From positions 874,018 through 938,017 of the forward strand of contig NZ_JACVPI010000001.1 in assembly GCF_018881965.1 (NCBI RefSeq): DNA of 64,000 nt. The letters run 5' to 3'. Below, piece after piece: positions 31,850-46,016 of this stretch. The translations under genes and the position numbers were made by a program. Each line of letters starts with the position of its first letter. Within the stretch, counting starts at the first letter, position 1. This stretch comes from Polynucleobacter sp. JS-Polo-80-F4 (GTDB lineage: Bacteria > Pseudomonadota > Gammaproteobacteria > Burkholderiales > Burkholderiaceae). The notes beneath the pieces are model-generated. The model saw only the letters and a list, made by a program, of their open reading frames with translations. It had not been told where the DNA came from and did not search any database.

Positions 31850-34186
31850 ATGGCCTTACCTCCAAAAGACAAGCCGCCGCTGAATCAGCGTCCCATTCGT
31901 CCATCCGATAGACGTCCTCGGCAAACGCGAGTTGAGCCGGACTTGTCACGTAAGAAATCAAGCAACCCCCTCGTAAAGGCCTTGTTAATCATCGGCGTAG
32001 TTTTTGCCTTGGTGATTACCTTGCTCATGGGTTATGCCTTCTTGGTAGCTAAGCCTAACCTCCCTAAAATTTCTGCCTTAACTGATTACAACCCTAAGAC
32101 TCCTCTGCGCATCTACACGGCGGATAAAGTATTAATTGGTGAGTTTGGCGAGGAGCGACGCAAGGTAATCCCGCTAAATGAAATTCCTCAAAGTATGCGC
32201 AATGCAGTTTTAGCCATTGAGGATGATCGTTTCTACTCTCATGGCGGCGTGGACTATGTTGGAATTTTGCGGGCAGCCTTAACCAATTTGCGTGGACATC
32301 TTTCACAGGGTGCTTCAACGATCACAATGCAAGTAGCACGTAATTTCTTTCTCAGTAATGAGAAAACGTTTAGTCGAAAAATATACGAAGTACTGCTCGC
32401 TTGGGAAATTGAGTCTCAATTAACCAAAGACAAGATTCTGGAAATCTATATGAACCAGATTTTCTTGGGACAACGGGCTTACGGTTTCTCTAGTGCGGCA
32501 CAAATCTATTTTGGTAAAGAGTTAAAAGACATCACTATTGCAGAGTCAGCGATGTTGGCCGGATTACCAAAAGCGCCCTCTGCATATAACCCAGTTAGTA
32601 ATTTCCGTCGTGCCAAGATTCGCCAAGAGTACATTCTTCAGCGCATGCGCGATCTGGGTTACATCACACCAGAGGAATATCAAAAAGCGATGATTGAAGA
32701 GTTGCATATTCGTGGCCTAGGTAACGAATTTGCAGTGCGAGCCGACTTCCCAGCTGAAATGGTTCGTCAATTGCTCTTTACTCAATATGGTGAAGCAATT
32801 TATTCGCAAGGGATTGACGTTTACACCACCATTTTGAAAGCCGACCAAGATGCTGCTTATAAGGCGGTGCGCAAGGGAATTTTTGAGTACGACTTGCGTC
32901 ATGCTTATCGTGGTCCAGAGGGCTTTATCGATCTTCCTGAAGATTCCGTGAAACGTCAGCGTGCGATTGACGAAGCATTACTTGCCTATCCTCAGTTAGA
33001 TGACTTGCAGTCTGGAGTTGTGCTTGATGTGAAACCAAAAGAAATGCAGGTCATGATTGCCACGGGCGATACCATCACCATTAAAGGTGAGGGTATGAAG
33101 TTGGCTGCAGCCTCTATTACCGATAGCACTCAACCTAAAAAACGTTTGCGTCCTGGTGCTGTAGTGCGCCTTCTGTCAGACGGCGGCGTATGGAAGCTGG
33201 CCCAGTTGCCGCAAGTTGAGGCTGCCTTTGTTTCCATGAATGCTGAGACAGGCGCGATTCTGTCGTTAGTAGGCGGTTTTGATTTCCGTCGCAATCAATT
33301 CAACCACGTGACACAAGCCTTACGTCAGCCTGGCTCCTCATTTAAACCATTCATTTACGCAGCTGCGATTGAAAAAGGCTTTACCCCCAGCACGATGGTG
33401 AACGATGCGCCGTTATCTATTGGCAGTATGGAAACGGGCAGCCAAGCCTGGGAGCCAAAAAATTACGATGGCAAATACGACGGCATGATGCGTTTACGTA
33501 ATGCCCTGGCGAAATCGAAGAATTTAGTTTCTGTTCGTATCATTCGCGCCATTGGCCCTTCTTATGCGCAGGAATATATTCAGCGTTTTGGCTTTGAGCC
33601 AGAAAAGCATCCGCCTTATTTAACTATGGCTTTGGGCGCGGGTTCTGTAACCCCATTACAGATGGCCTCTGCTTATAGTGTGTTTGCGAATGGCGGTTAT
33701 CGTGTAGATCCATTCTTGATTGACAAGATGGTGGACTCCAAAGGCGCCGTAATGTTCGAAGCAAAACCTACGCGTGTAGGTGACGGTGCACCACGTGTCT
33801 TGGATGCCCGAACTGCATTTGTGATGGATAGCATGCTGCAAGAAGTCACCAAAACCGGCACAGCAGCCTCTGCACGTGGGAAGTTGGGACGTAGTGATAT
33901 TGCCGGTAAAACAGGTACAACGAACGATTCACACGATGCTTGGTTTGCTGGTTACAACCCTAAGGTAGTGGCTATTGCTTGGATTGGTTTTGACAAGCCT
34001 GCAAGTTTGGGCGATCGTGAAACTGGTGGTGGTCTAGCTTTGCCGATGTGGATTTCTTATATGTCGACTGCATTAAAAGATAGCCCACAGATCTCACGTG
34101 AAGTGCCAAGTGGCGTGACTCAGGTTGATGGTGATTGGTTTATTCCTGATTTCGCTAACAATGGTGGTGTGCGCGAACTGCAATAG
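31850..34186 (+). CDS. mrcA: Penicillin-binding protein 1A
   Basis: Bifunctional peptidoglycan glycosyltransferase/transpeptidase anchored in the inner membrane. It has 778 residues. A Pro/Arg-rich cytoplasmic tail and one membrane helix (about 44-64) come first. The glycosyltransferase domain has EDDRFYSHGGVD and GASTITMQVARN. The transpeptidase domain has SSFK, SKN (AKSKNLVS) and KTGT. It is divergent from the secretin unit, the standard ponA/pil arrangement. No Shine-Dalgarno is seen, see the -10 box at 31836. Confidence 0.96.
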   Translation: MALPPKDKPPLNQRPIRPSDRRPRQTRVEPDLSRKKSSNPLVKALLIIGVVFALVITLLMGYAFLVAKPNLPKISALTDYNPKTPLRIYTADKVLIGEFGEERRKVIPLNEIPQSMRNAVLAIEDDRFYSHGGVDYVGILRAALTNLRGHLSQGASTITMQVARNFFLSNEKTFSRKIYEVLLAWEIESQLTKDKILEIYMNQIFLGQRAYGFSSAAQIYFGKELKDITIAESAMLAGLPKAPSAYNPVSNFRRAKIRQEYILQRMRDLGYITPEEYQKAMIEELHIRGLGNEFAVRADFPAEMVRQLLFTQYGEAIYSQGIDVYTTILKADQDAAYKAVRKGIFEYDLRHAYRGPEGFIDLPEDSVKRQRAIDEALLAYPQLDDLQSGVVLDVKPKEMQVMIATGDTITIKGEGMKLAAASITDSTQPKKRLRPGAVVRLLSDGGVWKLAQLPQVEAAFVSMNAETGAILSLVGGFDFRRNQFNHVTQALRQPGSSFKPFIYAAAIEKGFTPSTMVNDAPLSIGSMETGSQAWEPKNYDGKYDGMMRLRNALAKSKNLVSVRIIRAIGPSYAQEYIQRFGFEPEKHPPYLTMALGAGSVTPLQMASAYSVFANGGYRVDPFLIDKMVDSKGAVMFEAKPTRVGDGAPRVLDARTAFVMDSMLQEVTKTGTAASARGKLGRSDIAGKTGTTNDSHDAWFAGYNPKVVAIAWIGFDKPASLGDRETGGGLALPMWISYMSTALKDSPQISREVPSGVTQVDGDWFIPDFANNGGVRELQ

Positions 34187-34198
34187 TTCGTTTTCAAC

Positions 34199-34903
34199 AT
34201 GGCACGGCAAGCTCGTACAGTAATACCAGGCCAAGCAATGCATGTAATGGTTCGTGGTAACAATCGCGAAACATTATTTTTTACCGACGAAGATCGGCGC
34301 ACATACCTGGAATGGTTGCGCGAAGCAGCGAGGCAATTTGGCTGTGCAGTCCATGCCTTTGCATTAATGCCTAATCATGTTCATGTATTAATGACCCCCC
34401 AAAACGAAGATTCGCTTGCTAAGACCATGCAGTCTCTCGGGCGTCGTTATGCGCAATATTTCAATCAACAGCATCGTCGGTCTGGGACGATTTGGGAAGG
34501 GCGTTATCGCTCCTCACTCATTGACCCAGATTATTTTCTACGTTGTCAGCGTTACATAGAGCTCAATCCAGTGAGATCTGGATATGAATCTCATCCTCAA
34601 GGCTCCACTTGGACGAGTTTTGCTACCCATATTGGCGGCAAGGCTGAGCCTTGGTTGGTAGATCATCAATACTTTTGGAAGTTGGGTAATACGCCTTTTG
34701 AGCGGCAGATGAGCTGGGCTAACTTTGTTAAAGAGGGCGCCCCCCACTGGGAAGACCGCCAAATTACAGAATCACTTATTCGCTCCAAGCCTTGGGTGAG
34801 TGATATTTATGCGAAAAAGCTCTTCAAAGACGCACCAGAGATAGCTGCCATTCGGCACCGCGGCCGCCCTAGAAAAATAAACCTAGCAAATTCAGTAACT
34901 TAG
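34199..34903 (+). CDS. REP-associated tyrosine transposase (RAYT, IS200-like Y1 family)
   Basis: A 234-residue HUH-type single-strand transposase. The metal-binding HVH pair is at 60-62 (MPNHVHVLM). The catalytic Tyr is probably Tyr119 in QRYIELNPVRSG. A basic RGRPRK near residues 219-224 looks like an AT-hook. RAYTs are usually single-copy genes that act on nearby REP palindromes rather than moving themselves. The gene begins 12 bases after mrcA, so it is probably cotranscribed with it. An inverted repeat follows at 34950-35010. The protein looks intact. Confidence 0.88.
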   Translation: MARQARTVIPGQAMHVMVRGNNRETLFFTDEDRRTYLEWLREAARQFGCAVHAFALMPNHVHVLMTPQNEDSLAKTMQSLGRRYAQYFNQQHRRSGTIWEGRYRSSLIDPDYFLRCQRYIELNPVRSGYESHPQGSTWTSFATHIGGKAEPWLVDHQYFWKLGNTPFERQMSWANFVKEGAPHWEDRQITESLIRSKPWVSDIYAKKLFKDAPEIAAIRHRGRPRKINLANSVT

Positions 34904-34949
34904 TCAGATAAGTAGCCTCCTAAATATGATCTAGGGGGTTGAAAGCATC

Positions 34950-35010
34950 GACTCTGTCCCCATATAGGTAATTCATATTGGTGCGACATCAAAATAAATG
35001 GGACAGACTC
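34950..35010. repeat. REP-like inverted repeat downstream of the RAYT gene
   Basis: GACTCTGTCCCCAT (34950-34963) and AATGGGACAGACTC (34997-35010) are imperfect inverted arms (one mismatch and one extra C) separated by 33 bases. They lie in the 194-base gap between the RAYT gene and gltB. The layout fits a REP pair recognised by the transposase. No other copy was noticed by eye in this window. Confidence 0.65.
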
Positions 35011-35097
35011 ATTTTATTTCTATTGCATCGGTGTGGGTATTCCCCTATATTTGATCCTCCAAAAGTAATCAGGCCTTTGTTGCCCCTCGGAAATACT

Positions 35098-39843
<4,746 letters not shown>

Positions 39844-39890
39844 GCCACTTGATCAATAAAGACATTAAGAAAAGATACTAAGGATTCGAT

Positions 39891-41354
39891 ATGGGTAAGG
39901 TCACTGGATTTATGGAATTTGAGCGCGTTGGCGAAACGTACGAAGCGCCGGTTAAACGCCTTCATCATTACAAAGAATTTGTTGCTGCATTGACTGATGA
40001 AGAAGCAAAAGTTCAAGGTGCACGTTGTATGGATTGCGGTATCCCGTTTTGCAATAACGGATGCCCAGTGAACAACATCATTCCTGACTTCAATGACTTG
40101 GTATTTCATAATGATTGGAAGAATGCCTTAGATGTTTTGCAATCCACCAATAACTTCCCAGAATTTACTGGCCGTATTTGTCCGGCCCCTTGTGAGGCCG
40201 CATGTACCTTAGGAATCAATAGCACTGCAGTGGGCATCAAGTCTATTGAGCATGCCATTATTGATAAAGGCTGGGAAAATGGCTGGGTTAAACCACAACC
40301 ACCTAAAACTAAGACTGGCAAAAAAGTAGCAGTAGTTGGTGGCGGCCCAGCAGGCATGGCAGCTGCGCAGCAACTAGCGCGCGTTGGTCATGATGTAACC
40401 GTGTTTGAAAAGAATGATCGTGTTGGCGGCTTACTGCGCTACGGCATTCCTGATTTCAAAATGGAAAAGTGGTTGATTGATCGTCGTGTAGAGCAGATGC
40501 AAGCTGAAGGCGTCAAGTTTGAGACCGGCGTTTTTGTTGGTAAAGAAGCGATTGGTGCGGAAGTAAAGAATTACTCCAACAAAACTGTTTCTCCTGAGCA
40601 GTTGATGAAAGATTTTGATGCGGTAGTTATCACTGGCGGTGCAGAGCAGCCACGTGATTTGCCGGTGCCAGGTCGTGAATTGGCTGGCGTTCACTATGCA
40701 TTGGAATTTTTGATTCCGCAGAACAAAGAAAATGCAGGCGACTTTAAAAATGAAATTCGCGCAACAGATAAGCATGTAGTCGTTATCGGTGGTGGTGATA
40801 CAGGTTCAGATTGTGTCGGAACTTCAAATCGTCACGGTGCAACCAGGATTACCCAGTTTGAATTACTTCCTCAGCCTCCTGAAGTTGAGAACACGCCTTT
40901 GGTGTGGCCATATTGGCCAACAAAGCTGCGCACTTCTTCATCTCATGAAGAGGGTTGTGATCGTGACTGGTCTGTTGGAACTAAGCGTTTTGAAGGCAAA
41001 AACGGTAAAGTTGAGAAATTAATTGGTGTTCGTTTGGAGTGGAAAGACGGCAAGATGGCAGAAGTGCCAAACTCTGAATTTGAAATCAAGGCAGATTTAG
41101 TACTTTTGGCAATGGGTTTTGTGTCTCCAGTTCAGCAGGTCTTGAATGCATTTGGCGTTGAGAAAGATGCTCGCGGTAATGCTAAGGCAACGGAAGATGG
41201 TCAAAATGCCTATCAAACTAACGTTCCTAAGGTGTTTGCTGCGGGTGATATGCGTCGCGGACAGTCTTTGGTAGTTTGGGCAATTCGTGAAGGCCGTCAA
41301 TGTGCCCGTTCAGTAGACGAGTATTTAATGGGGTCTTCCGTTTTACCTCGATAA
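39891..41354 (+). CDS. gltD: Glutamate synthase (NADPH) small subunit
   Basis: Electron-entry subunit that passes NADPH electrons to GltB. It has 487 residues. N-terminal 4Fe-4S cysteines: [17 protein letters not shown] and [16 protein letters not shown]-binding [16 protein letters not shown] and NADPH-binding [12 protein letters not shown] are intact, as is the terminal [17 protein letters not shown] segment (here [17 protein letters not shown]). Ribosome-binding site AAGGA. The mla genes follow 10 bases later. Confidence 0.97.
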   Translation: MGKVTGFMEFERVGETYEAPVKRLHHYKEFVAALTDEEAKVQGARCMDCGIPFCNNGCPVNNIIPDFNDLVFHNDWKNALDVLQSTNNFPEFTGRICPAPCEAACTLGINSTAVGIKSIEHAIIDKGWENGWVKPQPPKTKTGKKVAVVGGGPAGMAAAQQLARVGHDVTVFEKNDRVGGLLRYGIPDFKMEKWLIDRRVEQMQAEGVKFETGVFVGKEAIGAEVKNYSNKTVSPEQLMKDFDAVVITGGAEQPRDLPVPGRELAGVHYALEFLIPQNKENAGDFKNEIRATDKHVVVIGGGDTGSDCVGTSNRHGATRITQFELLPQPPEVENTPLVWPYWPTKLRTSSSHEEGCDRDWSVGTKRFEGKNGKVEKLIGVRLEWKDGKMAEVPNSEFEIKADLVLLAMGFVSPVQQVLNAFGVEKDARGNAKATEDGQNAYQTNVPKVFAAGDMRRGQSLVVWAIREGRQCARSVDEYLMGSSVLPR

Positions 41355-41364
41355 TGTTGAGGAT

Positions 41365-42219
41365 ATGAACAGTGGCCAGCCAAACTCTTTGGATGTAAAT
41401 AAGCAAGCAACAGGTGAAGTTGTCGTCTCTATCAAGGACGTCAACTTTTCCTATGCTCCAGGTGAGCGGCAAATTTTGTCGGGACTCAATATGGAGTTTC
41501 GACGTGGCCAAGTAGTAGCTGTCATGGGTGGTTCAGGCTGCGGCAAGACCACTATTCTTCGATTAATCGGCGGTCAATATAGAGCGCAATCAGGTCAGGT
41601 TCTATTTGAAGGTCAAGATATCGGCCAGATGAATAACGCCGAGTTAATGACTGCCCGTCGTCGCATGGGAATGCTTTTTCAATTCGGCGCTTTATTTACC
41701 GATCTGAGTGTTTTTGAAAACGTAGCCTTTCCTCTGCGTGAGCACACAGACCTTAGCGAAGAACTATTGCACACATTGGTATTGATGAAGCTCAATGCGG
41801 TTGGCTTGCGTGGAGCGCGCGATTTAATGCCCTCACAAATTTCTGGCGGAATGGCAAGACGTGTTGCGCTTGCTAGGGCGATTGCTTTAGATCCACCGCT
41901 GATCATGTATGACGAGCCATTTGCTGGCCTAGATCCTATCTCTCTTGGCATTACTGCACGTTTAATTCGGGATCTTAATAATGCCCTGGGAGCCACGAGT
42001 TTATTGGTAACGCATGATGTCGAGGAGACATTTGCTATCGCCGATTATGTGTATTTCATTGCGAATGGACGTATTGGCGCAGAAGGCACTCCTGAGGAAT
42101 TGAGTCGCTCCACGGATCCTTTCGTGAGACAGTTTTTAGATGCGGCCCCAGATGGTCCCGTGCCTTTCCATTACCCAGGAAAAACTTTGGAAGAAGATTT
42201 TGGAGTGAGCGCCCAATGA
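41365..42219 (+). CDS. mlaF: Phospholipid transport ATPase MlaF
   Basis: ATPase of the MlaFEDB inner-membrane complex that moves phospholipids between inner and outer membranes. It has 284 residues. Walker A GGSGCGKT at 55-62, signature ISGGMARRVALARA and Walker B LIMYDEPFAGLDP. Its stop overlaps the mlaE start by 4 bases. The operon mlaF-E-D-A-C-B follows in order, with mlaA inside the operon, as is common in Burkholderiales. Confidence 0.95.
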   Translation: MNSGQPNSLDVNKQATGEVVVSIKDVNFSYAPGERQILSGLNMEFRRGQVVAVMGGSGCGKTTILRLIGGQYRAQSGQVLFEGQDIGQMNNAELMTARRRMGMLFQFGALFTDLSVFENVAFPLREHTDLSEELLHTLVLMKLNAVGLRGARDLMPSQISGGMARRVALARAIALDPPLIMYDEPFAGLDPISLGITARLIRDLNNALGATSLLVTHDVEETFAIADYVYFIANGRIGAEGTPEELSRSTDPFVRQFLDAAPDGPVPFHYPGKTLEEDFGVSAQ

Positions 42220-43013
42220 CCGCACTTCATAAATTATTGAATTTATTTGGCGACCTTGGATTTTTTGTACGTCGCAATTTAAGTAGTTTGGGTTTGGCTG
42301 CTCGCATGTTTGCTGCAGTGATCATGCGTTCAGGATTCTTACTCAAGAGACCACGCTTGGTAATCGATCAAATTTTATTTGTCGGTAATCATTCTTTTGT
42401 CATCATTGCTGTTTCAGGATTATTTGTTGGTTTCGTTTTGGGATTGCAGGGTTACTACACCTTAAATCGTTATGGCTCAGAGCAAGCGCTCGGGTTATTG
42501 GTAGCGCTTTCATTAACTCGTGAGTTAGGCCCAGTGATTACTGCTTTATTGTTTGCTGGAAGAGCGGGCACCTCTTTAACGGCTGAGATTGGATTGATGA
42601 AGGCTGGCGAACAATTGACTGCTATGGAGATGATGGCGGTTGATCCCTTGGGCCGCGTCATTGCACCACGACTTTGGGCGGGCATTATTTCTATGCCAAT
42701 CTTGGCAACGATATTTACAGCCGTCGGCGTTCTGGGTGGCTATTTAGTGGGCGTACCCCTCATTGGAGTGGATTCAGGCGCCTTTTGGTCCCAGATGCAG
42801 GGTGGAGTGGATTTGTTCTCTGATATTGGCAACGGCTTAATTAAAAGTATGGTGTTTGGTGTGGCGGTGACGTTTATTGCTCTTTACCAGGGTTATGAAT
42901 CTAAACCTACGCCAGAAGGCGTTTCGCAAGCGACTACCCGTACGGTGGTGATCTCTTCTTTATCGGTTCTAGCATTGGATTTCTTGCTAACCGCGATGAT
43001 GTTCTCAAATTAG
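42216..43013 (+). CDS. mlaE: Phospholipid transport permease MlaE
   Basis: Integral membrane subunit of the Mla transporter. It has 265 residues with about five or six hydrophobic segments. The conserved LTRELGPVITALLFAGRAGTS (in two parts: LTRELGPVITALL and FAGRAGTS) and EIGLMKAGEQLTAMEMM segments are typical of MlaE/YrbE. It is coupled to mlaF; mlaD follows 21 bases later. Confidence 0.95.
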   Translation: MTALHKLLNLFGDLGFFVRRNLSSLGLAARMFAAVIMRSGFLLKRPRLVIDQILFVGNHSFVIIAVSGLFVGFVLGLQGYYTLNRYGSEQALGLLVALSLTRELGPVITALLFAGRAGTSLTAEIGLMKAGEQLTAMEMMAVDPLGRVIAPRLWAGIISMPILATIFTAVGVLGGYLVGVPLIGVDSGAFWSQMQGGVDLFSDIGNGLIKSMVFGVAVTFIALYQGYESKPTPEGVSQATTRTVVISSLSVLALDFLLTAMMFSN

Positions 43014-43034
43014 AAAGAATAAACTGGGGCTCTT

Positions 43035-43517
43035 ATGAGAAAAAGTGCAATTGACGTCTGGGTAGGAATTTTTGTTGCCATTGGTTTGCTGGCAGCACTC
43101 TTTCTTGCGCTGAAGGTGGGCAATATGAATGCAGTGTCATTCGCACCGACATACAAAATTTCTGCACGCTTTGACAATATCGGCGGCTTGAAGCCTCGTG
43201 CTCCTGTTAAAAGTGCAGGTGTAGTGGTGGGCAGAATTGCCAACATCTCTTTTGATGACAAAACCTATCAAGCAACTGTAGTGATGACTATTGAGGACTC
43301 ATATAAGTTTCCAAAGGATTCTTCTGCAAAGATTCTCACATCCGGTTTATTGGGTGAGCAGTACATAGGTCTTGAGGCAGGCGGCTCTGACGATATGTTG
43401 ACCAATGGCGAAAAGATTGCTCAAACTCAATCAGCTATCGTTCTAGAGAATTTGATTAGTCAGTTTCTTTACAACAAAGCAGCAGATAGCGGCCAAGAAA
43501 AGGGCGCAGCAAAATGA
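43035..43517 (+). CDS. mlaD: Phospholipid-binding MCE protein MlaD
   Basis: Membrane-anchored substrate-binding subunit that forms a hexameric lipid channel in the periplasm. It has 160 residues: one N-terminal membrane helix (about 8-26) and one MCE domain (about 38-118), with GLKPRAPVKSAGVVVGRI and LTSGLLGEQYIGLEAGG. Its stop overlaps the mlaA start by 4 bases. Confidence 0.95.
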   Translation: MRKSAIDVWVGIFVAIGLLAALFLALKVGNMNAVSFAPTYKISARFDNIGGLKPRAPVKSAGVVVGRIANISFDDKTYQATVVMTIEDSYKFPKDSSAKILTSGLLGEQYIGLEAGGSDDMLTNGEKIAQTQSAIVLENLISQFLYNKAADSGQEKGAAK

Positions 43518-44266
43518 CGTTGTTCATTCTGCGCAAAATCAAGAAGGCCTGCTTGCTTACCTTGATTGCAACCATGGTTGGCTGTGCATCCATTCCTGCT
43601 GGTGTCGAGCGCTCCCCTCAGGATCCTTGGGAGCCATTTAATCGCTCAGTATTTGAATTTAATGAAGGCTTGGACGCATATGTTCTAAAGCCGGTAGTGG
43701 CTGGCTATCGCTTTGTGTTACCCGAATTTGTGCGGGATGGAATTTACAACTTCTTTAGCAACTACAGTGATATCTATACCGCTCTTTATAACTTGCTGCA
43801 AGGTAAGCCAGGGGATGCCTTTAACGATTTCATGCGAGTAGTGGTCAATACAACCATGGGCTTGGGCGGACTTATCGACCTAGCGACACCTGGCGGACTT
43901 GAAAAGCACAAAGAGGATTGGGGGCAAACTTTAGGTGTTTGGGGTGTGCCCTCAGGCCCTTACGTAGTTCTGCCATTCTTTGGCCCAAGCAATGTGCGTG
44001 ACACTTTTGGTACTGTGGCGGACTTAGAGTCGGACTATCTATTTAGCTTTGTGAAGGACATTGGTCTGCGAAACAGTATTACTGGTTTGCGTGTGGTCAA
44101 TGCCCGAAATACTTACTATGAAGCTGGTGATTTATTGGATGGCGCTGCAATTGATAAGTACAGCTTTATGCGGGATGCGTATATTCAGAGACGGGCTTAT
44201 CAAATTAACGAGGGCAGAGACGATGAAGAACCACTCATGCCGGTTTACGAGAATCCATACCAATAA
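43514..44266 (+). CDS. mlaA: Outer-membrane lipoprotein MlaA (VacJ)
   Basis: Outer-membrane component that removes mislocalised phospholipids from the outer leaflet. It has 250 residues. A lipoprotein signal ends at MVGC near residue 23, though Met at the -3 position of the lipobox is less common. Family segments include DPWEPFNRSVFEFNE, GLGGLIDLATPGGLEKHKED (20 residues) and GPYVVLPFFGPSN. It lies inside the mla operon here; in E. coli it is unlinked. Confidence 0.94.
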   Translation: MTLFILRKIKKACLLTLIATMVGCASIPAGVERSPQDPWEPFNRSVFEFNEGLDAYVLKPVVAGYRFVLPEFVRDGIYNFFSNYSDIYTALYNLLQGKPGDAFNDFMRVVVNTTMGLGGLIDLATPGGLEKHKEDWGQTLGVWGVPSGPYVVLPFFGPSNVRDTFGTVADLESDYLFSFVKDIGLRNSITGLRVVNARNTYYEAGDLLDGAAIDKYSFMRDAYIQRRAYQINEGRDDEEPLMPVYENPYQ

Positions 44267-44340
44267 ATCAAGCAAGTCAGCAATATAGTGTGAAGCGACT
44301 AAAATGACTTTCAACATCAATAAAGATAGTGGGCAGGAAT

Positions 44341-44982
44341 ATGAAAAGCTTTAAAAAAATCTACAACTTCCTTTTTGCAGGCCTGCTCCTCGCATCCGGC
44401 ACTATTTTTGCTCAAGCCCCTGACCAATCAACACCCCCAGACGCTTTAATTAAGATGGTGGTGACTGAAGTAATGGCAACAGTTAAGGCTGATCCAGATA
44501 TTCAAAAGGGCAATATTCCGAAGATTGTGGATTTAGTCGAAAAGAAAATTGTTCCCTATACCGATATGCGTCGCACAACAGAAATGGCAATGGGGCCTAA
44601 TTGGAAAAAGGCCACACCTGAGCAACAGGCTCAACTGACATCCGAGTTTAAGAGTCTGCTCATTCGCACATACTCTGGTGCATTAAGCCAGTTACGCGAT
44701 CAGACTGTGCAATTTAAGGCCTTGCGTGCAGCCCCAGACGATAAAGAAGTTGTTGTGAAGACTGTGGTGCTTGGTCGTGGCGATCCAGTGCCTTTAGATT
44801 ACCGTTTAGAAAAAACAGCCAATGGCTGGAAGGTCTATGACATGAATATCATGGGTGTTTGGTTGGTTGAGGCTTATCGCAACCAATTCTCCAATCAAAT
44901 CAGTCAAAACGGTATTGAAGGCCTGGTGAAATTCTTGCAAGATCGCAATAAGCAATTGGCTAGCGCTAAACCAGCTAACTAA
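44341..44982 (+). CDS. mlaC: Periplasmic phospholipid carrier MlaC
   Basis: Soluble shuttle between MlaA and MlaD. From the ATG at 44341 (AGGA 2 bases upstream) it has 213 residues. A GTG at 44329 is in frame but not needed. A signal peptide ends near ASGTIFAQA. The Tol-Ttg2 domain includes YTDMRRTTEMAMGPNWKKAT and the terminal GVWLVEAYRNQF. Confidence 0.94.
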   Translation: MKSFKKIYNFLFAGLLLASGTIFAQAPDQSTPPDALIKMVVTEVMATVKADPDIQKGNIPKIVDLVEKKIVPYTDMRRTTEMAMGPNWKKATPEQQAQLTSEFKSLLIRTYSGALSQLRDQTVQFKALRAAPDDKEVVVKTVVLGRGDPVPLDYRLEKTANGWKVYDMNIMGVWLVEAYRNQFSNQISQNGIEGLVKFLQDRNKQLASAKPAN

Positions 44983-45000
44983 TTCTTAAATATATAGATC

Positions 45001-45258
45001 ATGCCCTTTCTTTTGCCCAAAAAAGTTACGCAAGAAAATGCTTTGCTCCTGCAAAAAGAGGGCTTGTTAAATAGTCCAAGCCTACGCTTGATCGATTGCT
45101 CAGAATTAAAAGATTTTGATTCGACCGTGCTCACGGTTTTGTTGGCATGGCAGAAAAAACTCTTGGCTGACGGTCAATCTATTTCAGTTGAGCATGCTCC
45201 AGAAAAGTTGAAAGTTCTTGCTGGTGTTTATGGCGTTAATGCATTGCTAGGTTTGTAA
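45001..45258 (+). CDS. mlaB: STAS-domain protein MlaB
   Basis: Small cytoplasmic subunit thought to stabilise the MlaF ATPase. It has 85 residues and a STAS-like fold with LIDCSELKDFDSTVLTVLLAW, given here as LIDCSELKDFDS and LTVLLAW; the Ser/Thr of DST is the usual STAS position. The gene ends with TAATG overlapping the next ABC gene by 1 base. It is short and divergent, so the name rests partly on its place in the operon. Confidence 0.85.
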   Translation: MPFLLPKKVTQENALLLQKEGLLNSPSLRLIDCSELKDFDSTVLTVLLAWQKKLLADGQSISVEHAPEKLKVLAGVYGVNALLGL

Positions 45259-46016
45259 TGATGATGCATTCGGCAATATCTATTCAACATATATCTAAGC
45301 AGTATGGGGCGCTCCAAGCTTTAGATGATGTGTCTCTGACGATTGAGCCTGGAGAATTTTTTGGTTTGTTGGGACCAAATGGTGCCGGTAAAACTACTTT
45401 GATTTCTATTTTGGCTGGCCTAGTCAGGCCCACTCATGGTCATGCGGCCATTATGGGTGCCGATGTTCAAAAAGGGTTTCGTGAGGCACGCCGGATGCTG
45501 GGCGTGGTTCCTCAAGAGTTAGTCTTCGATCCCTTCTTTACTGTGCGCGAAACTCTCCGTTTTCAATCTGGCTATTTCGGGATTAAAAATAACGATGCGT
45601 GGATTGATGAGATCATAGCTAATCTTGATCTCACTTCAAAAGCGGATAGCAATATGCGTTCCTTATCTGGCGGAATGAAGCGTCGAGTGCTTGTGGCGCA
45701 GGCTTTGGTTCATAGGCCTCCAGTCATTATTTTAGATGAGCCTACTGCTGGAGTCGACGTTGAGTTACGTCAATCCTTATGGCAATTTATTAGTCGATTA
45801 AATCAAGATGGCCATACGATTGTGCTGACTACCCATTACCTAGAAGAGGCAGAAGCTTTGTGTCAGCGCATTGCCATGCTCAAGCAAGGCAAGATTGTGG
45901 CGCTTGATACTACCGCTAATTTATTGAGTCGTTACGGATCCGTTAAAAAAGATGGCGAAGGTAAAACGGATTTAGAAGAAGTCTTCGTCAACATCATGTC
46001 AGGGAGCGCTCAATGA
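45258..46016 (+). CDS. ABC-2 type exporter ATPase (YadG-like)
   Basis: ATPase of an exporter whose substrate is not known from sequence. It has 252 residues. Walker A GPNGAGKT at 39-46, signature LSGGMKRRVLVAQALVH, Walker B VIILDEPTAGVD. It overlaps mlaB by 1 base and the permease gene by 4 bases. Its fixed place between the mla genes and murA suggests a cell-envelope role. Confidence 0.88.
   Translation: MMMHSAISIQHISKQYGALQALDDVSLTIEPGEFFGLLGPNGAGKTTLISILAGLVRPTHGHAAIMGADVQKGFREARRMLGVVPQELVFDPFFTVRETLRFQSGYFGIKNNDAWIDEIIANLDLTSKADSNMRSLSGGMKRRVLVAQALVHRPPVIILDEPTAGVDVELRQSLWQFISRLNQDGHTIVLTTHYLEEAEALCQRIAMLKQGKIVALDTTANLLSRYGSVKKDGEGKTDLEEVFVNIMSGSAQ

Noticed and set aside
31674..31961. 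95-codon minus-strand frame across the mrcA/orf230 gap, at first suspected to be a pilM remnant
   Set aside because: No PilM-like sequence is visible, it overlaps both the mrcA start and the orf230 start, and it looks like a chance frame.
34978..35097. N-terminal extension of gltB by 40 codons
   Set aside because: It crosses the REP-like inverted repeat, and the family N-terminus begins at the ATG at 35098 just ahead of the Cys26 propeptide site.
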